Source: Castellaniella sp049650445 (GTDB lineage Bacteria > Pseudomonadota > Gammaproteobacteria > Burkholderiales > Burkholderiaceae_B). From it: 64,000 nucleotides of DNA. Both the position numbers and the translations under genes were made by a program. Location: positions 136,113 to 200,112 of the forward strand of contig NZ_JBASAD010000017.1 of the NCBI RefSeq assembly GCF_049650445.1. Direction: 5' to 3'. Positions 8,574-17,015 of the stretch are shown one piece after another; the first letter of the stretch is position 1; each line of letters opens with the position of its first letter. The notes beneath the pieces were generated by a model that searched no databases, was not told where the DNA came from, and saw only the letters and a program-made list of their open reading frames with translations.

Positions 8574-10205
8574 TCAGGCCGCCAGTCTGGCGGGGGCCTC
8601 GGCCGCTTCCAGCCTGAATTGCGTCAGCGTCCGGTGCAGATCCGTGACGCGGGACTGCTGTTCGGCCATCACTTGCGACGCGGCCTTGGCCTGTCGCGCG
8701 CCGCGTGCGCCGATGGCCTCCAGGCGACGCGCCGCCTGCGCCGTTTCGTGAATGGCCTGGGCCTGGGATTCGGTGGCGGCGGCGACTTCGTCCATGATCT
8801 GGCGGCCGCGACCGGTGGCCTGGACGGCCCGGTCCATGGCTGCGCGGGCTTCGGCGGCCAGATCGGCCCCCCGGCGGCTGTCGCGGATGGCTTCCTCGAT
8901 CGTGGACTGGATCAGTCCGGCGGTCTGGTCGCAGCGCTGGGCCAGCGAGCGGACCTCGGCCGCGACGATGGCGAAGCCGCGCCCATGGGCGCCTGCGTGG
9001 GCGGCCTCGACGGCGGCGTTCAAGGCAAGGATGTTGGTCTGGAAGGCGATCTCGCCGATCTGCCGTGCGGCCTTCTCGACGCGCAGACCGCCTTGTGCGA
9101 TGCCGTCCATGGCTTGCGCCAGCCGCGCGACGGTCTCGGCGCCCGTCCGGGCCTCGCGGTCGCCTTGCTCGCTCAGGTTCCGGGCCTCGATCGCCCGGTC
9201 GTGGTTGAGGCGGACGGTGTCGTCCAGGCTGTCCATGGCCGAGGCCATCTGTCCGGCCATGGCGCATTGGTCGTGGCTGTCGCCGAGCGCCATTTCCTGG
9301 CCGGAGGACAGGACGTCCACACCGGCATTGACGTGCGCGAAGTGGTCCGAGACCCGGCAGAGCGTGCGGTTCAGGCCCTGACGGATTCCTTCCAGTGCGT
9401 GCATCAGGTGTCCCATCTCGTCGCGGCCTGCGCCTTCGATGGGGATGGACAGATCGCCGGCCGCCAGATGGCCGGCCAGCGCCACGCTCCGGTCCAGGGG
9501 GCGTTTGACCGAGCGGTACAGGCTGCGCAGGGCCAGCATGCCGCACAGCAGCAGCGCCAGCACCGCGCCGACGGCAATGCGCCCGGCCATGCCGCCGTCG
9601 GCCGAGGCCCGGGCGACCCGTTGTTCCATGCGCTGCGCCTGTCGAGTGTCGAAGGCGTCGATCAGGGTGGTGATGTCTGCTTCCGCCTGGGTATATTGCT
9701 GGCTGAAGACCAGTGCCTTGGCGAGCAGGGCGTTGGGCAGGGCGATGCGGATGCCGCCCTGGCCATCGTCCAATTCGCCCTTGGCGGTGCCGATGGCTTC
9801 GCGCTGGGTGGCGGCCAGAGCCAGCAGCCGCGCATGGGCGTCTTCGAACAGGGCCAGTTCGTCTCCGTCGAGGCCGGCCTGCTGGAAGCGGGCGCGGGCA
9901 TCGGCCTGGACGCCTCGGGCGTCGGGTGCGCGGCCCTCCAGAACGGCCAGGTGGTCCAGATAGCGCTGTTCGAATTCCGGCTGCTCGCTGGCGACGAAGG
10001 CGGCGGCGTCCCGGGACAGGGCGGCGGCCTGAGCCTGGTACCAGCCGGCCAACTGGCTGGCCTGGTAGCGCGCGGCCTCCGCGTCGCGCAAGGTGTCGGT
10101 CGTGCGCCGCAGATGGGTGACGGCACCCATGACCAGGCCGGCGCACAGCGCCAGCACGGTCATGAACAGGATGAAACGGGTCTTGAGTGTGAACGCAAAC
10201 CGCAT
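8574..10205 (-). CDS. Methyl-accepting chemotaxis protein
   Basis: Transmembrane chemoreceptor of 543 residues that would signal to CheA/CheW. TM1 spans about residues 10-30, a periplasmic helical sensor domain runs to about 205, TM2 is about 207-225, a HAMP domain follows to about 280, and then comes the cytoplasmic coiled-coil domain. The conserved hairpin tip is IGEIAFQTNILALNAAVEAA and then GRGFAIVAAEVRSLAQR. No C-terminal CheR-tethering pentapeptide is present. The sensor domain's length and helical character suggest a four-helix-bundle type, but the ligand is unknown. It lies downstream of the dctPQM operon on the same strand, behind a hairpin. Confidence 0.93.
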   Translation of the reverse strand: MRFAFTLKTRFILFMTVLALCAGLVMGAVTHLRRTTDTLRDAEAARYQASQLAGWYQAQAAALSRDAAAFVASEQPEFEQRYLDHLAVLEGRAPDARGVQADARARFQQAGLDGDELALFEDAHARLLALAATQREAIGTAKGELDDGQGGIRIALPNALLAKALVFSQQYTQAEADITTLIDAFDTRQAQRMEQRVARASADGGMAGRIAVGAVLALLLCGMLALRSLYRSVKRPLDRSVALAGHLAAGDLSIPIEGAGRDEMGHLMHALEGIRQGLNRTLCRVSDHFAHVNAGVDVLSSGQEMALGDSHDQCAMAGQMASAMDSLDDTVRLNHDRAIEARNLSEQGDREARTGAETVARLAQAMDGIAQGGLRVEKAARQIGEIAFQTNILALNAAVEAAHAGAHGRGFAIVAAEVRSLAQRCDQTAGLIQSTIEEAIRDSRRGADLAAEARAAMDRAVQATGRGRQIMDEVAAATESQAQAIHETAQAARRLEAIGARGARQAKAASQVMAEQQSRVTDLHRTLTQFRLEAAEAPARLAA

Positions 10206-10230
10206 GCGGACAAATCCCTTTGATTGAGAC

Positions 10231-10252
10231 GCCCGGGCCTGGAGGCCCGGGC
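10231..10252. terminator. G+C-rich hairpin between dctM and the chemoreceptor gene
   Basis: Perfect 10-bp inverted repeat GCCCGGGCCT/AGGCCCGGGC with a 2-nt loop. There is no T-run, so it is either a transcript-stabilising 3' hairpin of dctPQM or a weak terminator before the downstream gene. Confidence 0.45.
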
Positions 10253-10316
10253 TTGCGCAGGGATTATGGCGGTCGCGTGTGACAGTTGTATGTCGGCCAC
10301 CGGGGCGGCCGGGGGC

Positions 10317-11594
10317 TCAGCCCAGCAGATTCGGCAGCCAGAGGCTGACGATCGGCACGTAGGTGATGAAGACCATGTAGGCCAGCAGGATCATCAGCCA
10401 GGGCAGAGCGGCGCGGATGACCTGGCCGATGCTCATTTTGGTGATGCCCGCCGTCACGAACAGGTTCAAGCCCACGGGTGGGGTGATCATGCCGATTTCC
10501 AGGTTGACCACCATGATGATGCCCAGGTGCACCGGATCGATGCCCAGTTGCATGGCGATGGGAAACAGGATCGGCGCCAGGATCAGGATGATGCCGGTCG
10601 GCTCCATGAAGGCGCCGGCCACCAGCAGCAGGATGTTGACCACGATCAGGAACTGCCAGTCGCTCATGTTCCAGGCGATGATCTGTTCGGCAATGGCCTG
10701 CGGGATGCGTTCGGTGGTCAGCACGTGGGCGAACAGCAGCGCGTTGGCGATGATGAACATCAGCATGATGGTCACCTTGGCCGCGTCGATCAGGACTTCG
10801 GGCACCTGCTTCATGCCGATGTCGCGGTAGACGAACACTGCGATGGCGAAGGCGTAGACGGCGGCCACGGCGGCGGCCTCGGTCGGGGTGAAGACCCCGC
10901 CGTAGATGCCGCCCAGGATGATGACGATCAGCAGCAGCCCCCAGATCGAGTCGCGCCCGGCGACCAGGACCTCGCCCAGACTGGCGCGCGGCTGGCGTGG
11001 CATGTTGCGCACGCGTGCGACGATGTAGATCGCCACCATCAGCACCAGGCCCAGCAGCAGCCCGGGGATCACACCGGCCATGAACAGCGCGCCGACCGAG
11101 GTTTCCGTGACCGCGCCGTAAACCACCATGACGATGGACGGCGGGATCAGGATGCCCAGGGTGCCGGCATTGCAGATCACCCCCGCAGCAAAGGACTGCG
11201 AGTAACCGGCGCGCACCATGCCGGCGATCACGATCGAACCCACGGCCACCACGGTGGCAGGCGATGAGCCCGAGACCGCGGCGAACAGCACGCAGGCCAT
11301 CACCGAGGCGATTGCCAGGCCGCCGTGCAGGTGGCCGACCGTGGCGATGGCGAAGCGGATCATGCGTCGGGCCACGCCGCCGGTGGTCATGAAGGCGCCG
11401 GCCAGGATGAAGAAGGGGATGGCCATCAGGGTGAAGTGTTCGGAGGTCTCGTAGAGCTTGAGAGACAGCGAGGCCAGCGAGTCGTGGCCGAAGGTCATGA
11501 TGGTCAACAGGGACGACAGGCCCAGGGCCACGGCCACGGGCATGCCGATGAACATGAAGACGAACAGCAGAATGAAAAGGGCTAGCGTGGTCAT
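10317..11594 (-). CDS. dctM: TRAP transporter large permease subunit
   Basis: Main membrane subunit of a tripartite ATP-independent periplasmic transporter, which uses an ion gradient to import organic acids. The 425-residue protein has about 12 hydrophobic segments. DctM signatures include FFILAGAFMTTGGVARRM, SGSSPATVVAVGSIV and the C-terminal GMITPPVGLNLFV. It overlaps the small permease gene by 4 nt (ATGA at 11591-11594), so the two are translationally coupled. Confidence 0.95.
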   Translation of the reverse strand: MTTLALFILLFVFMFIGMPVAVALGLSSLLTIMTFGHDSLASLSLKLYETSEHFTLMAIPFFILAGAFMTTGGVARRMIRFAIATVGHLHGGLAIASVMACVLFAAVSGSSPATVVAVGSIVIAGMVRAGYSQSFAAGVICNAGTLGILIPPSIVMVVYGAVTETSVGALFMAGVIPGLLLGLVLMVAIYIVARVRNMPRQPRASLGEVLVAGRDSIWGLLLIVIILGGIYGGVFTPTEAAAVAAVYAFAIAVFVYRDIGMKQVPEVLIDAAKVTIMLMFIIANALLFAHVLTTERIPQAIAEQIIAWNMSDWQFLIVVNILLLVAGAFMEPTGIILILAPILFPIAMQLGIDPVHLGIIMVVNLEIGMITPPVGLNLFVTAGITKMSIGQVIRAALPWLMILLAYMVFITYVPIVSLWLPNLLG

Positions 11595-12133
11595 GCGGCG
11601 TCTCCCTTGGAATCGTTCTCGTCGAGGAGTTTCATGGCGTCAGCGACTTCGTCGCCCAGCAGAGAGGCATTGCCCCCGCGCAACAGATTCCACAGCACCT
11701 CGCCCAGGCGCCAGATGAGCAGGGCGTAGCCCAGCGGCAGCACGACGCGTGGCACCCATTGGGGAATCGGCAGGTCCTGCGCCATGATGCCGATGGTGTA
11801 GATCTTGTCGACGTAGATCCAGCCGCCGTAGATGACGATGGCCGCGTACAGGATGCACAGCAGGGTGCTGACGATGGCCAGCTTGTGGGCGGCGCGGGCG
11901 GGCAGGGCGCGCACCAGGGCGTCGACCCCGATGTGCGCGCCCACGCGCACACCGTAGGAGATGCCCAGAAAGATCAGGGCGCCGAAGAAGAACATGGTCA
12001 GTTCCAGCGCCCAGACGAAGCTGTAGTTGAAGACGTAGCGGGCCACGACCTGGGCGAAGGTCACCACGGTCATCGCGGCCAGGAGGAAGGCGATCAGGCC
12101 TTCCTCGATGTGTTCCAGCCATTTTTTCAGCAT
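11591..12133 (-). CDS. dctQ: TRAP transporter small permease subunit
   Basis: Four-TM subunit of 180 residues that pairs with DctM in the inner membrane. Visible are the DctQ-type segments EEGLIAFLLAAMTVVTFAQV and then VWALELTMFFFGALIFLG, followed by two more hydrophobic helices. It has an AAGGAG ribosome-binding site and overlaps dctM by 4 nt. A 155-bp spacer with a hairpin separates it from dctP. Confidence 0.93.
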   Translation of the reverse strand: MLKKWLEHIEEGLIAFLLAAMTVVTFAQVVARYVFNYSFVWALELTMFFFGALIFLGISYGVRVGAHIGVDALVRALPARAAHKLAIVSTLLCILYAAIVIYGGWIYVDKIYTIGIMAQDLPIPQWVPRVVLPLGYALLIWRLGEVLWNLLRGGNASLLGDEVADAMKLLDENDSKGDAA

Positions 12134-12238
12134 GGAAGGATCTCCTTTTCAGGATGGGTCCGGACACTGGGTAGTCCCTGCGGACTGCCCGGTGCCTGAC
12201 GAATCCGAGCCGCATGCAAGCGGCGAGGTGGACGTGAA

Positions 12239-12260
12239 ACGGCCGCTGGAGAGCGGCCGT
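12239..12260 (-). promoter_or_regulatory. Intercistronic hairpin between dctP and dctQ
   Basis: Perfect 9-bp stem ACGGCCGCT/AGCGGCCGT with a 4-nt loop, 28 bp after the dctP stop. On the minus strand it is followed by only a short T-run. Such hairpins commonly protect the binding-protein mRNA and lower permease expression; that role here is inferred. Confidence 0.5.
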
Positions 12261-12288
12261 GAATGGACGAGGGGTGTATCCCCGTGCC

Positions 12289-13293
12289 TTATTGCTGGTT
12301 CGAGGCGACGGCGGCGTCGATGATGTCCTTGCCGATCTGATCCTGGAACTTGTCCCAGACCGGGCGCATGGTGGTTCGCCAGGCGGCGACGTCTTCCTTG
12401 GACAGTTCCTGGATTTTCGCCTTGCCGGCATCGGCGATGCGCTGGCGGTCGCGGTCGTTGATGTCGGCGGCCAGCTTGTTGGCGTGTTCCGTGGCGCCCG
12501 CCATGGCCTTTTGCAGGCCGGCGCGCACGTCTTCGGGCAGGCCGTCCCACCAGCCGGAGTTGGTGATCACCATATAGTCCAGCGCACCGTGGTTGGTGAC
12601 CGCGATGGTCTTCTGGACTTCATGCATCTTTTGCGAATAGATGTTGGACCAGGGATTTTCCGCGCCGTCCACCACACCGGTCTGCAGCGCCTGGTAGACC
12701 TCGGAGAAGGCCAGCTTCTGGGGGTTGGCGCCCAGTTGGCGGAATTGGGCTTCGAGCACGTCGGAGGACTGGATGCGGAACTTCAGGCCCTTGACGTCTT
12801 CGGGGCGGGTGAGCTTGTCCTTGTTGGTGGACAGTTGCTTCAGGCCGTTGTGCCAGTAGGCCAGGCCCTTGATGCCCTTGGACTTCATCGAATCCAGCAG
12901 TTCCTGACCCTTGGGGCCGCTCTGGAAGCGGTCCAGGGCAGCCATGTCGTCGAACATGAAGGGCAGGTCGAAGATCTGGATCTTCTTGGTGTAGCGGTCG
13001 AATTTCGCCAGCGAGGGGGCGATGATCTGCACGTCGCCCAGCAGCAGGGCTTCCATTTCCTTGCCGTCGCCAAAGAGCTGGGAGTTGGAGAACACCTGCA
13101 CCTCGACCTTGCCCGGCAGAGCGGCTTCCGCCAGTTCCTTGAACTTGAGCGCGCCCTGGCCCTTGGGGGTGTTTTCAGCGACGACGTGGCTGAACTTGAC
13201 GACGATGGGGGCGGCGTGAGCGGTGGCGGCGGCCAGTCCCAGGGTCAGGGACAGGCCGATAGCGGTGGCGATGCGGGTGGTCGCAAATTTCAT
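12289..13293 (-). CDS. dctP: TRAP transporter substrate-binding protein, DctP type
   Basis: Periplasmic binding protein of 334 residues with a clear Sec signal peptide cleaved after about residue 27 (ATAHA-AP). DctP-family hallmarks are the ligand-clamping Arg in GLKFRIQSS, the ENPWSNIYSQKM segment, and NHGALDYMVITN. The family mostly binds C4-dicarboxylates such as succinate, malate and fumarate. It is the first gene of dctP-dctQ-dctM, with a GGAG ribosome-binding site. No DctBD two-component pair or obvious sigma-54 -24/-12 promoter is visible nearby. Confidence 0.93.
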   Translation of the reverse strand: MKFATTRIATAIGLSLTLGLAAATAHAAPIVVKFSHVVAENTPKGQGALKFKELAEAALPGKVEVQVFSNSQLFGDGKEMEALLLGDVQIIAPSLAKFDRYTKKIQIFDLPFMFDDMAALDRFQSGPKGQELLDSMKSKGIKGLAYWHNGLKQLSTNKDKLTRPEDVKGLKFRIQSSDVLEAQFRQLGANPQKLAFSEVYQALQTGVVDGAENPWSNIYSQKMHEVQKTIAVTNHGALDYMVITNSGWWDGLPEDVRAGLQKAMAGATEHANKLAADINDRDRQRIADAGKAKIQELSKEDVAAWRTTMRPVWDKFQDQIGKDIIDAAVASNQQ

Positions 13294-13601
13294 TGGGGAT
13301 ATCTCCGGGGTTGGGATGCGTCATGCTGAAAATTCATGGCGTCTGGCTGATGGCCGACTGACTGAACGGCAGTTGAACGTGCGGAGTATAGACAGAAACG
13401 AATGGCACCGTCGACACGGGCAAACCATTAGAAGTGACCTTGCTTTGTGTCGGGTCAAGGCCGTGGAGACAGGGGCTTGGAAGATGAGGCCTCAAATGTT
13501 CAGGCACAGCGCGCTTCTCGGGGCAGGCATGCCTGGATAAGCGCGGGAAGACTGGTTGTTTCTTGATGTGTCGAATGAGGATCAGGTTGCGCATGATGGC
13601 C
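13294..13601. other. Intergenic region, no gene seen
   Basis: This 308-bp stretch lies upstream of dctP and downstream of the hemerythrin-like gene, both on the minus strand. It should contain the dctP promoter, but I could not assign hexamers with confidence. The only clear structure is a perfect palindrome TGAGGCCTCA at 13485-13494. No ORF has recognisable similarity. Confidence 0.5.
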
Positions 13602-14093
13602 TCATGCGCCGTCATCGAGCCGGGCGCAATCAGCGGCCAGTTCGGCCAGGGCGGTGCCGTCCAACAGGCGGTCCGCCATCGGCAGCAGTTCCTCGTCTGC
13701 GCGTTTCAGCCAGGCCAGGGTGTCGTCCGCCCAGGCGGCGAGAGCGTCCCGGGCTGCCGGATTGGCTGGATCGTCCGGGGCGGTGCGCTCCAGCAGGCGG
13801 GCTGCCTGGTGCCAGCGCCGGTCCAGATCGGTGCGGCTCTGAGCCAGGCCGCCGGTCATGCCTTTCAGGCAGACGGCGTCCGATCCCGCCATGGATTCGA
13901 TCAGCGCAGGAAACAGGCGCTGTTCCAGGATGTCGTGGGCGATGTGCGCCGGACCGTCGACCCAGGCGGCGAGGGCGGCGAAGTCGGCCGGGACGGCCGC
14001 GCCGCCGGCGGCGAGAGCCTGGAGACGCGTGCGTGTTTCGGCGTGGACGGCCAGCAACCGGGCGATCGGGTCCGGGGAGGACGGGCTGGACAT
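13602..14093 (-). CDS. Hemerythrin-like (HHE domain) protein
   Basis: Predicted four-helix cytoplasmic protein of 163 residues. Residues consistent with HHE-type di-iron binding are present in order: His in LAVHAETR, HIAHDILEQRLFPAL with the His-(x3)-Glu spacing, RWHQAARLLE, and an acidic ELLP segment near the end. The start at MSSPSSPDP (14093) has a GGAGGCC ribosome-binding site just upstream and is preferred over the longer frame to 14162. Members of this superfamily bind or sense O2, NO or iron. The gene stands alone, so the role is unresolved. Confidence 0.65.
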   Translation of the reverse strand: MSSPSSPDPIARLLAVHAETRTRLQALAAGGAAVPADFAALAAWVDGPAHIAHDILEQRLFPALIESMAGSDAVCLKGMTGGLAQSRTDLDRRWHQAARLLERTAPDDPANPAARDALAAWADDTLAWLKRADEELLPMADRLLDGTALAELAADCARLDDGA

Positions 14094-14187
14094 TGGGGGC
14101 CTCCGGAGTGTGGGTTCCTTATCGTAGCGCTCTTGCAGGGACGGCACTGTGTCCGGACTCATTCCGCTCGGTCCCGAATCTTTATAT

Positions 14188-14199
14188 TTCCATAAGGAA
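14188..14199. promoter_or_regulatory. TTCC-N4-GGAA palindrome upstream of the ABC transporter operon
   Basis: The A+T-rich sequence TTCCATAAGGAA lies about 100 bp before the ABC ATPase gene. AT-rich palindromes of this kind occur in front of sulfonate and sulfate-starvation operons controlled by CysB/SsuR LysR-type regulators, so it may be an operator. The GGAA arm also doubles as a ribosome-binding site for a 13-codon ORF (14207-14248). Confidence 0.3.
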
Positions 14200-14295
14200 T
14201 AATGAAATGGTGAACAAATCGTTGTTGCTCATTAAGGTGGGTCGTTAAAGTATCGAACATTATTAAACCGCTTCCTTTCCGGCGATTTTCTGCAT

Positions 14296-15069
14296 ATGAA
14301 TCTTTCCTTCAAACAGGTTGAAAAGCACTTCGGCGATCTGCGGGTGGTCGAACGCTTCGAGCGTGAGATCGCCCCGGGGGAACTGGTGGCGCTGGTCGGC
14401 CCGTCGGGGTGCGGCAAGTCCACCCTGTTGCACATGGCGGCAGGCCTGGAAAAGCCTTCGTCCGGCCAGGTGCTGGTCGACGGCCAGCCGGTGCGCAAGC
14501 CCGATCCCAGCCGCATGCTGATGTTTCAGGAAAACGCACTGTATCCCTGGCTGACCCTGGTCCAGAACGTCGCCATGGCGCTGGAATTGCAGAAGGTGGG
14601 CCGGACCGAGGCTCAGCGCCAGGCACGGCTGTGGCTCGACAAGGTGCGGCTCAAGGGCTTCGAGGATTATTTCCCGCATCAGGTTTCGGGCGGCATGCGT
14701 CAGCGCTGCGCCCTGGCGCGTGCGTTCATCACGCACCCCGAGGTGCTGTTGCTGGACGAACCTTTCGGCGCGCTGGACGCGCTGACCCGCATGACGCTGC
14801 AGGACGCGCTGCGCACCTTGATCCGTGAAACCCGGCCCACGGTGCTGCTGGTGACCCACGATGTGGACGAGGCGCTGTTCCTGGCCGACCGTATCCTGGT
14901 CTTCAGCGCCCGGCCGTCGCGCGTGCTGAAGGAATTTCACCTGTCGGACGCTGAAAAGACCCACGACCTGTCGAACTTTTCCGCCATGCGCCGGGAAATC
15001 CTGGGCCTGCTGGGTATCGTCGACGACACCGGACACTCCACTTTCATCCCCGAGGAACTTGCAGCATGA
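14296..15069 (+). CDS. ABC transporter ATPase, nitrate/sulfonate/taurine type
   Basis: Cytoplasmic ATPase (257 residues) that powers import by the adjacent permease. Walker A is GPSGCGKST at residues 35-43, the Q-loop is MFQENALYPWL, the signature VSGGMRQRCALARA, Walker B VLLLDEPFGALDALTR, and the H-loop VTHDVDEA. The SsuB/TauB/NrtD clade shares this pattern. It overlaps the binding-protein gene by 4 nt (15066-15069). The operon is ATPase, binding protein, permease, then a second binding protein. Confidence 0.92.
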   Translation: MNLSFKQVEKHFGDLRVVERFEREIAPGELVALVGPSGCGKSTLLHMAAGLEKPSSGQVLVDGQPVRKPDPSRMLMFQENALYPWLTLVQNVAMALELQKVGRTEAQRQARLWLDKVRLKGFEDYFPHQVSGGMRQRCALARAFITHPEVLLLDEPFGALDALTRMTLQDALRTLIRETRPTVLLVTHDVDEALFLADRILVFSARPSRVLKEFHLSDAEKTHDLSNFSAMRREILGLLGIVDDTGHSTFIPEELAA

Positions 15070-16061
15070 AACTGAATCGTTTTCTGATTCCCCTGGCCGC
15101 TGCGCTGGCGCTGGCGTCCCAGGCGCAGGCCGCCGAACCCTTCAAGGTCGGCTACATCCGTGTCATGGACGACGCCCAGGCCATCGCTGCCTACGAAGGC
15201 AAGTTCTATGAAAAGCAGGGGCTGGACGTGCAACTGGTCGAGTTCAAGTCGGGCACCGACCTGATCAAGGCCATCGTCGGCGGCCAGCTCGACACCGGCG
15301 TGCTGGGCTTCACCAACGCGGCTTCCTGGTCCTCGCGTGGCGCGGATCTGAAGGTCGTGGGCGGTGCGCAGCAGGGCTTTCATGCGTTGGTGGTGCGTGA
15401 AGACACGGGCATCCAGGACGTGGCCGGCCTGAAGGGCCACACCCTGGCCTCGCAGAAAGAAGGCAGCACGGCCGATACGGTGCTGCGCGGCGTGGTGCTG
15501 AAGAACGCGGGTCTGACACCCGAAGACGTGACGGTCATGGGGGTGAGCCCGCAGGTGGCCGTGCAGTCCCTGGTCGGCAAGCGCGTGGATGCGGCCTTTC
15601 TGTTCGAGCCCCAGGCCAGCATCGCCCAACTGATCGCGCCGGTGAAGCAGATTTACGAGATCGGCGAAGTCTGGCCCTTTCCCTGCATGGTGACGATCAC
15701 CTCTGGCGAGACCCTGAAGAACAAGAAGGATCTGGTCTGGAAGTCTCTGGACGCCCAGCGCGAGGCCATCGATCTGCTGCAGAAAAAGCCCGATGAAGCC
15801 GCCAGGCTGATTGCCGGTTACTTCATCGCCGAGCCGACGCTCAAGACACTGAAGCACGGCGAGGTGCCGCGCGAACAGATCATCAGCAAGGCGATCCAGA
15901 CCCAGACCTTCAACGCTGCGTTGACACCGCAGGACCTGTCGCGCATGCAGGAAGTGGCTGACATCATGCAGGCCCAGGGCGCCTTGAAGACCCAGGACGG
16001 CAAGCCCTACGAGGTGAAGTCCATCGTCGATCTGGACTGGCAGCAGGCCCGCAAGCTGTGA
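15066..16061 (+). CDS. ABC transporter substrate-binding protein, SsuA/TauA (NMT1-like) family
   Basis: Periplasmic binding protein of 331 residues with a signal peptide cleaved after about residue 22 (ASQAQA). The mature start FKVGYIRVMDDAQAIAAYEG and the segments VEFKSGTDLIKAIVGGQLD and LKGHTLASQKEGST are typical of the family binding sulfonates, taurine, nitrate or thiamine precursors. The exact ligand is not readable. Translationally coupled to the ATPase gene by a 4-nt overlap. Confidence 0.9.
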   Translation: MKLNRFLIPLAAALALASQAQAAEPFKVGYIRVMDDAQAIAAYEGKFYEKQGLDVQLVEFKSGTDLIKAIVGGQLDTGVLGFTNAASWSSRGADLKVVGGAQQGFHALVVREDTGIQDVAGLKGHTLASQKEGSTADTVLRGVVLKNAGLTPEDVTVMGVSPQVAVQSLVGKRVDAAFLFEPQASIAQLIAPVKQIYEIGEVWPFPCMVTITSGETLKNKKDLVWKSLDAQREAIDLLQKKPDEAARLIAGYFIAEPTLKTLKHGEVPREQIISKAIQTQTFNAALTPQDLSRMQEVADIMQAQGALKTQDGKPYEVKSIVDLDWQQARKL

Positions 16062-16159
16062 TGTGTGGGGCGGCCGGGTGCGATAATGGCACCCCGCCAC
16101 CAGGGTCTTGTCCGCGTCATGCCGTTTGCAGCAGCGCGTGAGCAGACCTGAATATCCCG

Positions 16160-16194
16160 ATGGCCGGGTCAGGGATTCCCTGATACCCGGCCAT
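16160..16194 (+). promoter_or_regulatory. Long intercistronic hairpin before the ABC permease gene
   Basis: An outer perfect stem ATGGCCGGGT (16160-16169) pairs with ACCCGGCCAT (16185-16194). Inside it CAGGGA (16170-16175) pairs with TCCCTG (16177-16182), leaving a one-base loop and a two-base bulge. No T-run follows. The structure swallows the possible ATG at 16193 and ends 16 bp before the ATG at 16211, so it could damp permease translation or shield the upstream mRNA. Confidence 0.6.
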
Positions 16195-16210
16195 GTCATG
16201 CCTGGAATCC

Positions 16211-16984
16211 ATGAGTAAAAAACAACGTCTTTCTCCCGCTGCCCGCAAGCTGGCCATGCTGATCGCCATTGCAGCCATTCTGTTGTTCTGGCAGATGGCC
16301 GCCTGGACCCTGCCGGACTTTCTGATGCCGGGCGTACCCAAAGTGCTGGAGCGCGTGTGGCAGGACATCCAGACCGCCGAGTTCCGCGCCACCTTGGCCG
16401 GCAGCATGGGTCGGCTGGGCGTGGGCTACGGCTTTGCGTTGCTGTTCGGCATCGGCTTTGGCCTGGCCGGCGGGCTGCTGCTGTTCTTCCGCGAGGTTCT
16501 GAAGGCCGCCATCATCATCCTGCAATCGATTCCGTCGATCGCCTGGGTGCCGTTGTTCCTCATTTTGATGGGTTTTGGCAACGTGCCCATCATCGTCGTG
16601 ATTGCGCTGGCGGCGTTCTTCCCGGCGGCCCTGTCGGTCATGAATGCGACCGAGAGCGTGTTGCAGACCCATGTGTCGGCTGCGCGCGTCATGGGGGCCA
16701 ACCCCTGGGACATGGTGCGGCGTGTCTATCTGCCCGCCGTCATGCCCGAACTCATCACCGGCGCCCAACTGGCCTTTGGCAACGCCTGGCGGGCGCTGAT
16801 CTCGGCCGAAATGCTGATCGGTTTCGGTCAGGGACTGGGGCGTTCGCTGGCCTACGCGGGTGAAACCGCGGACATGGTGGGCGTGATGGCCAACATCCTG
16901 ACCATCGCCATCCTGGCGACGCTGATCGATCAGGTCTTCCTGGAAAACATCAAGCGCAAAGTGCTGCGCTATCAATACGTGTGA
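16211..16984 (+). CDS. ABC transporter permease, SsuC/TauC family
   Basis: Inner-membrane permease of 257 residues with about six hydrophobic helices. The binding-protein-dependent transport motif (EAA loop) is around AARVMGANPWDMVRRVYLPAVMPE, which docks the ATPase. Start choice: the first ATG (16193) lies inside a strong hairpin arm, so the ATG at 16211 (MSKKQRLSPAARK) is preferred. The frame also permits six more N-terminal residues. It is the third gene of the operon. Confidence 0.9.
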   Translation: MSKKQRLSPAARKLAMLIAIAAILLFWQMAAWTLPDFLMPGVPKVLERVWQDIQTAEFRATLAGSMGRLGVGYGFALLFGIGFGLAGGLLLFFREVLKAAIIILQSIPSIAWVPLFLILMGFGNVPIIVVIALAAFFPAALSVMNATESVLQTHVSAARVMGANPWDMVRRVYLPAVMPELITGAQLAFGNAWRALISAEMLIGFGQGLGRSLAYAGETADMVGVMANILTIAILATLIDQVFLENIKRKVLRYQYV

Positions 16985-17015
16985 GGACCGGCAGGCCGCC
17001 GGGGCGTGCAACGTC

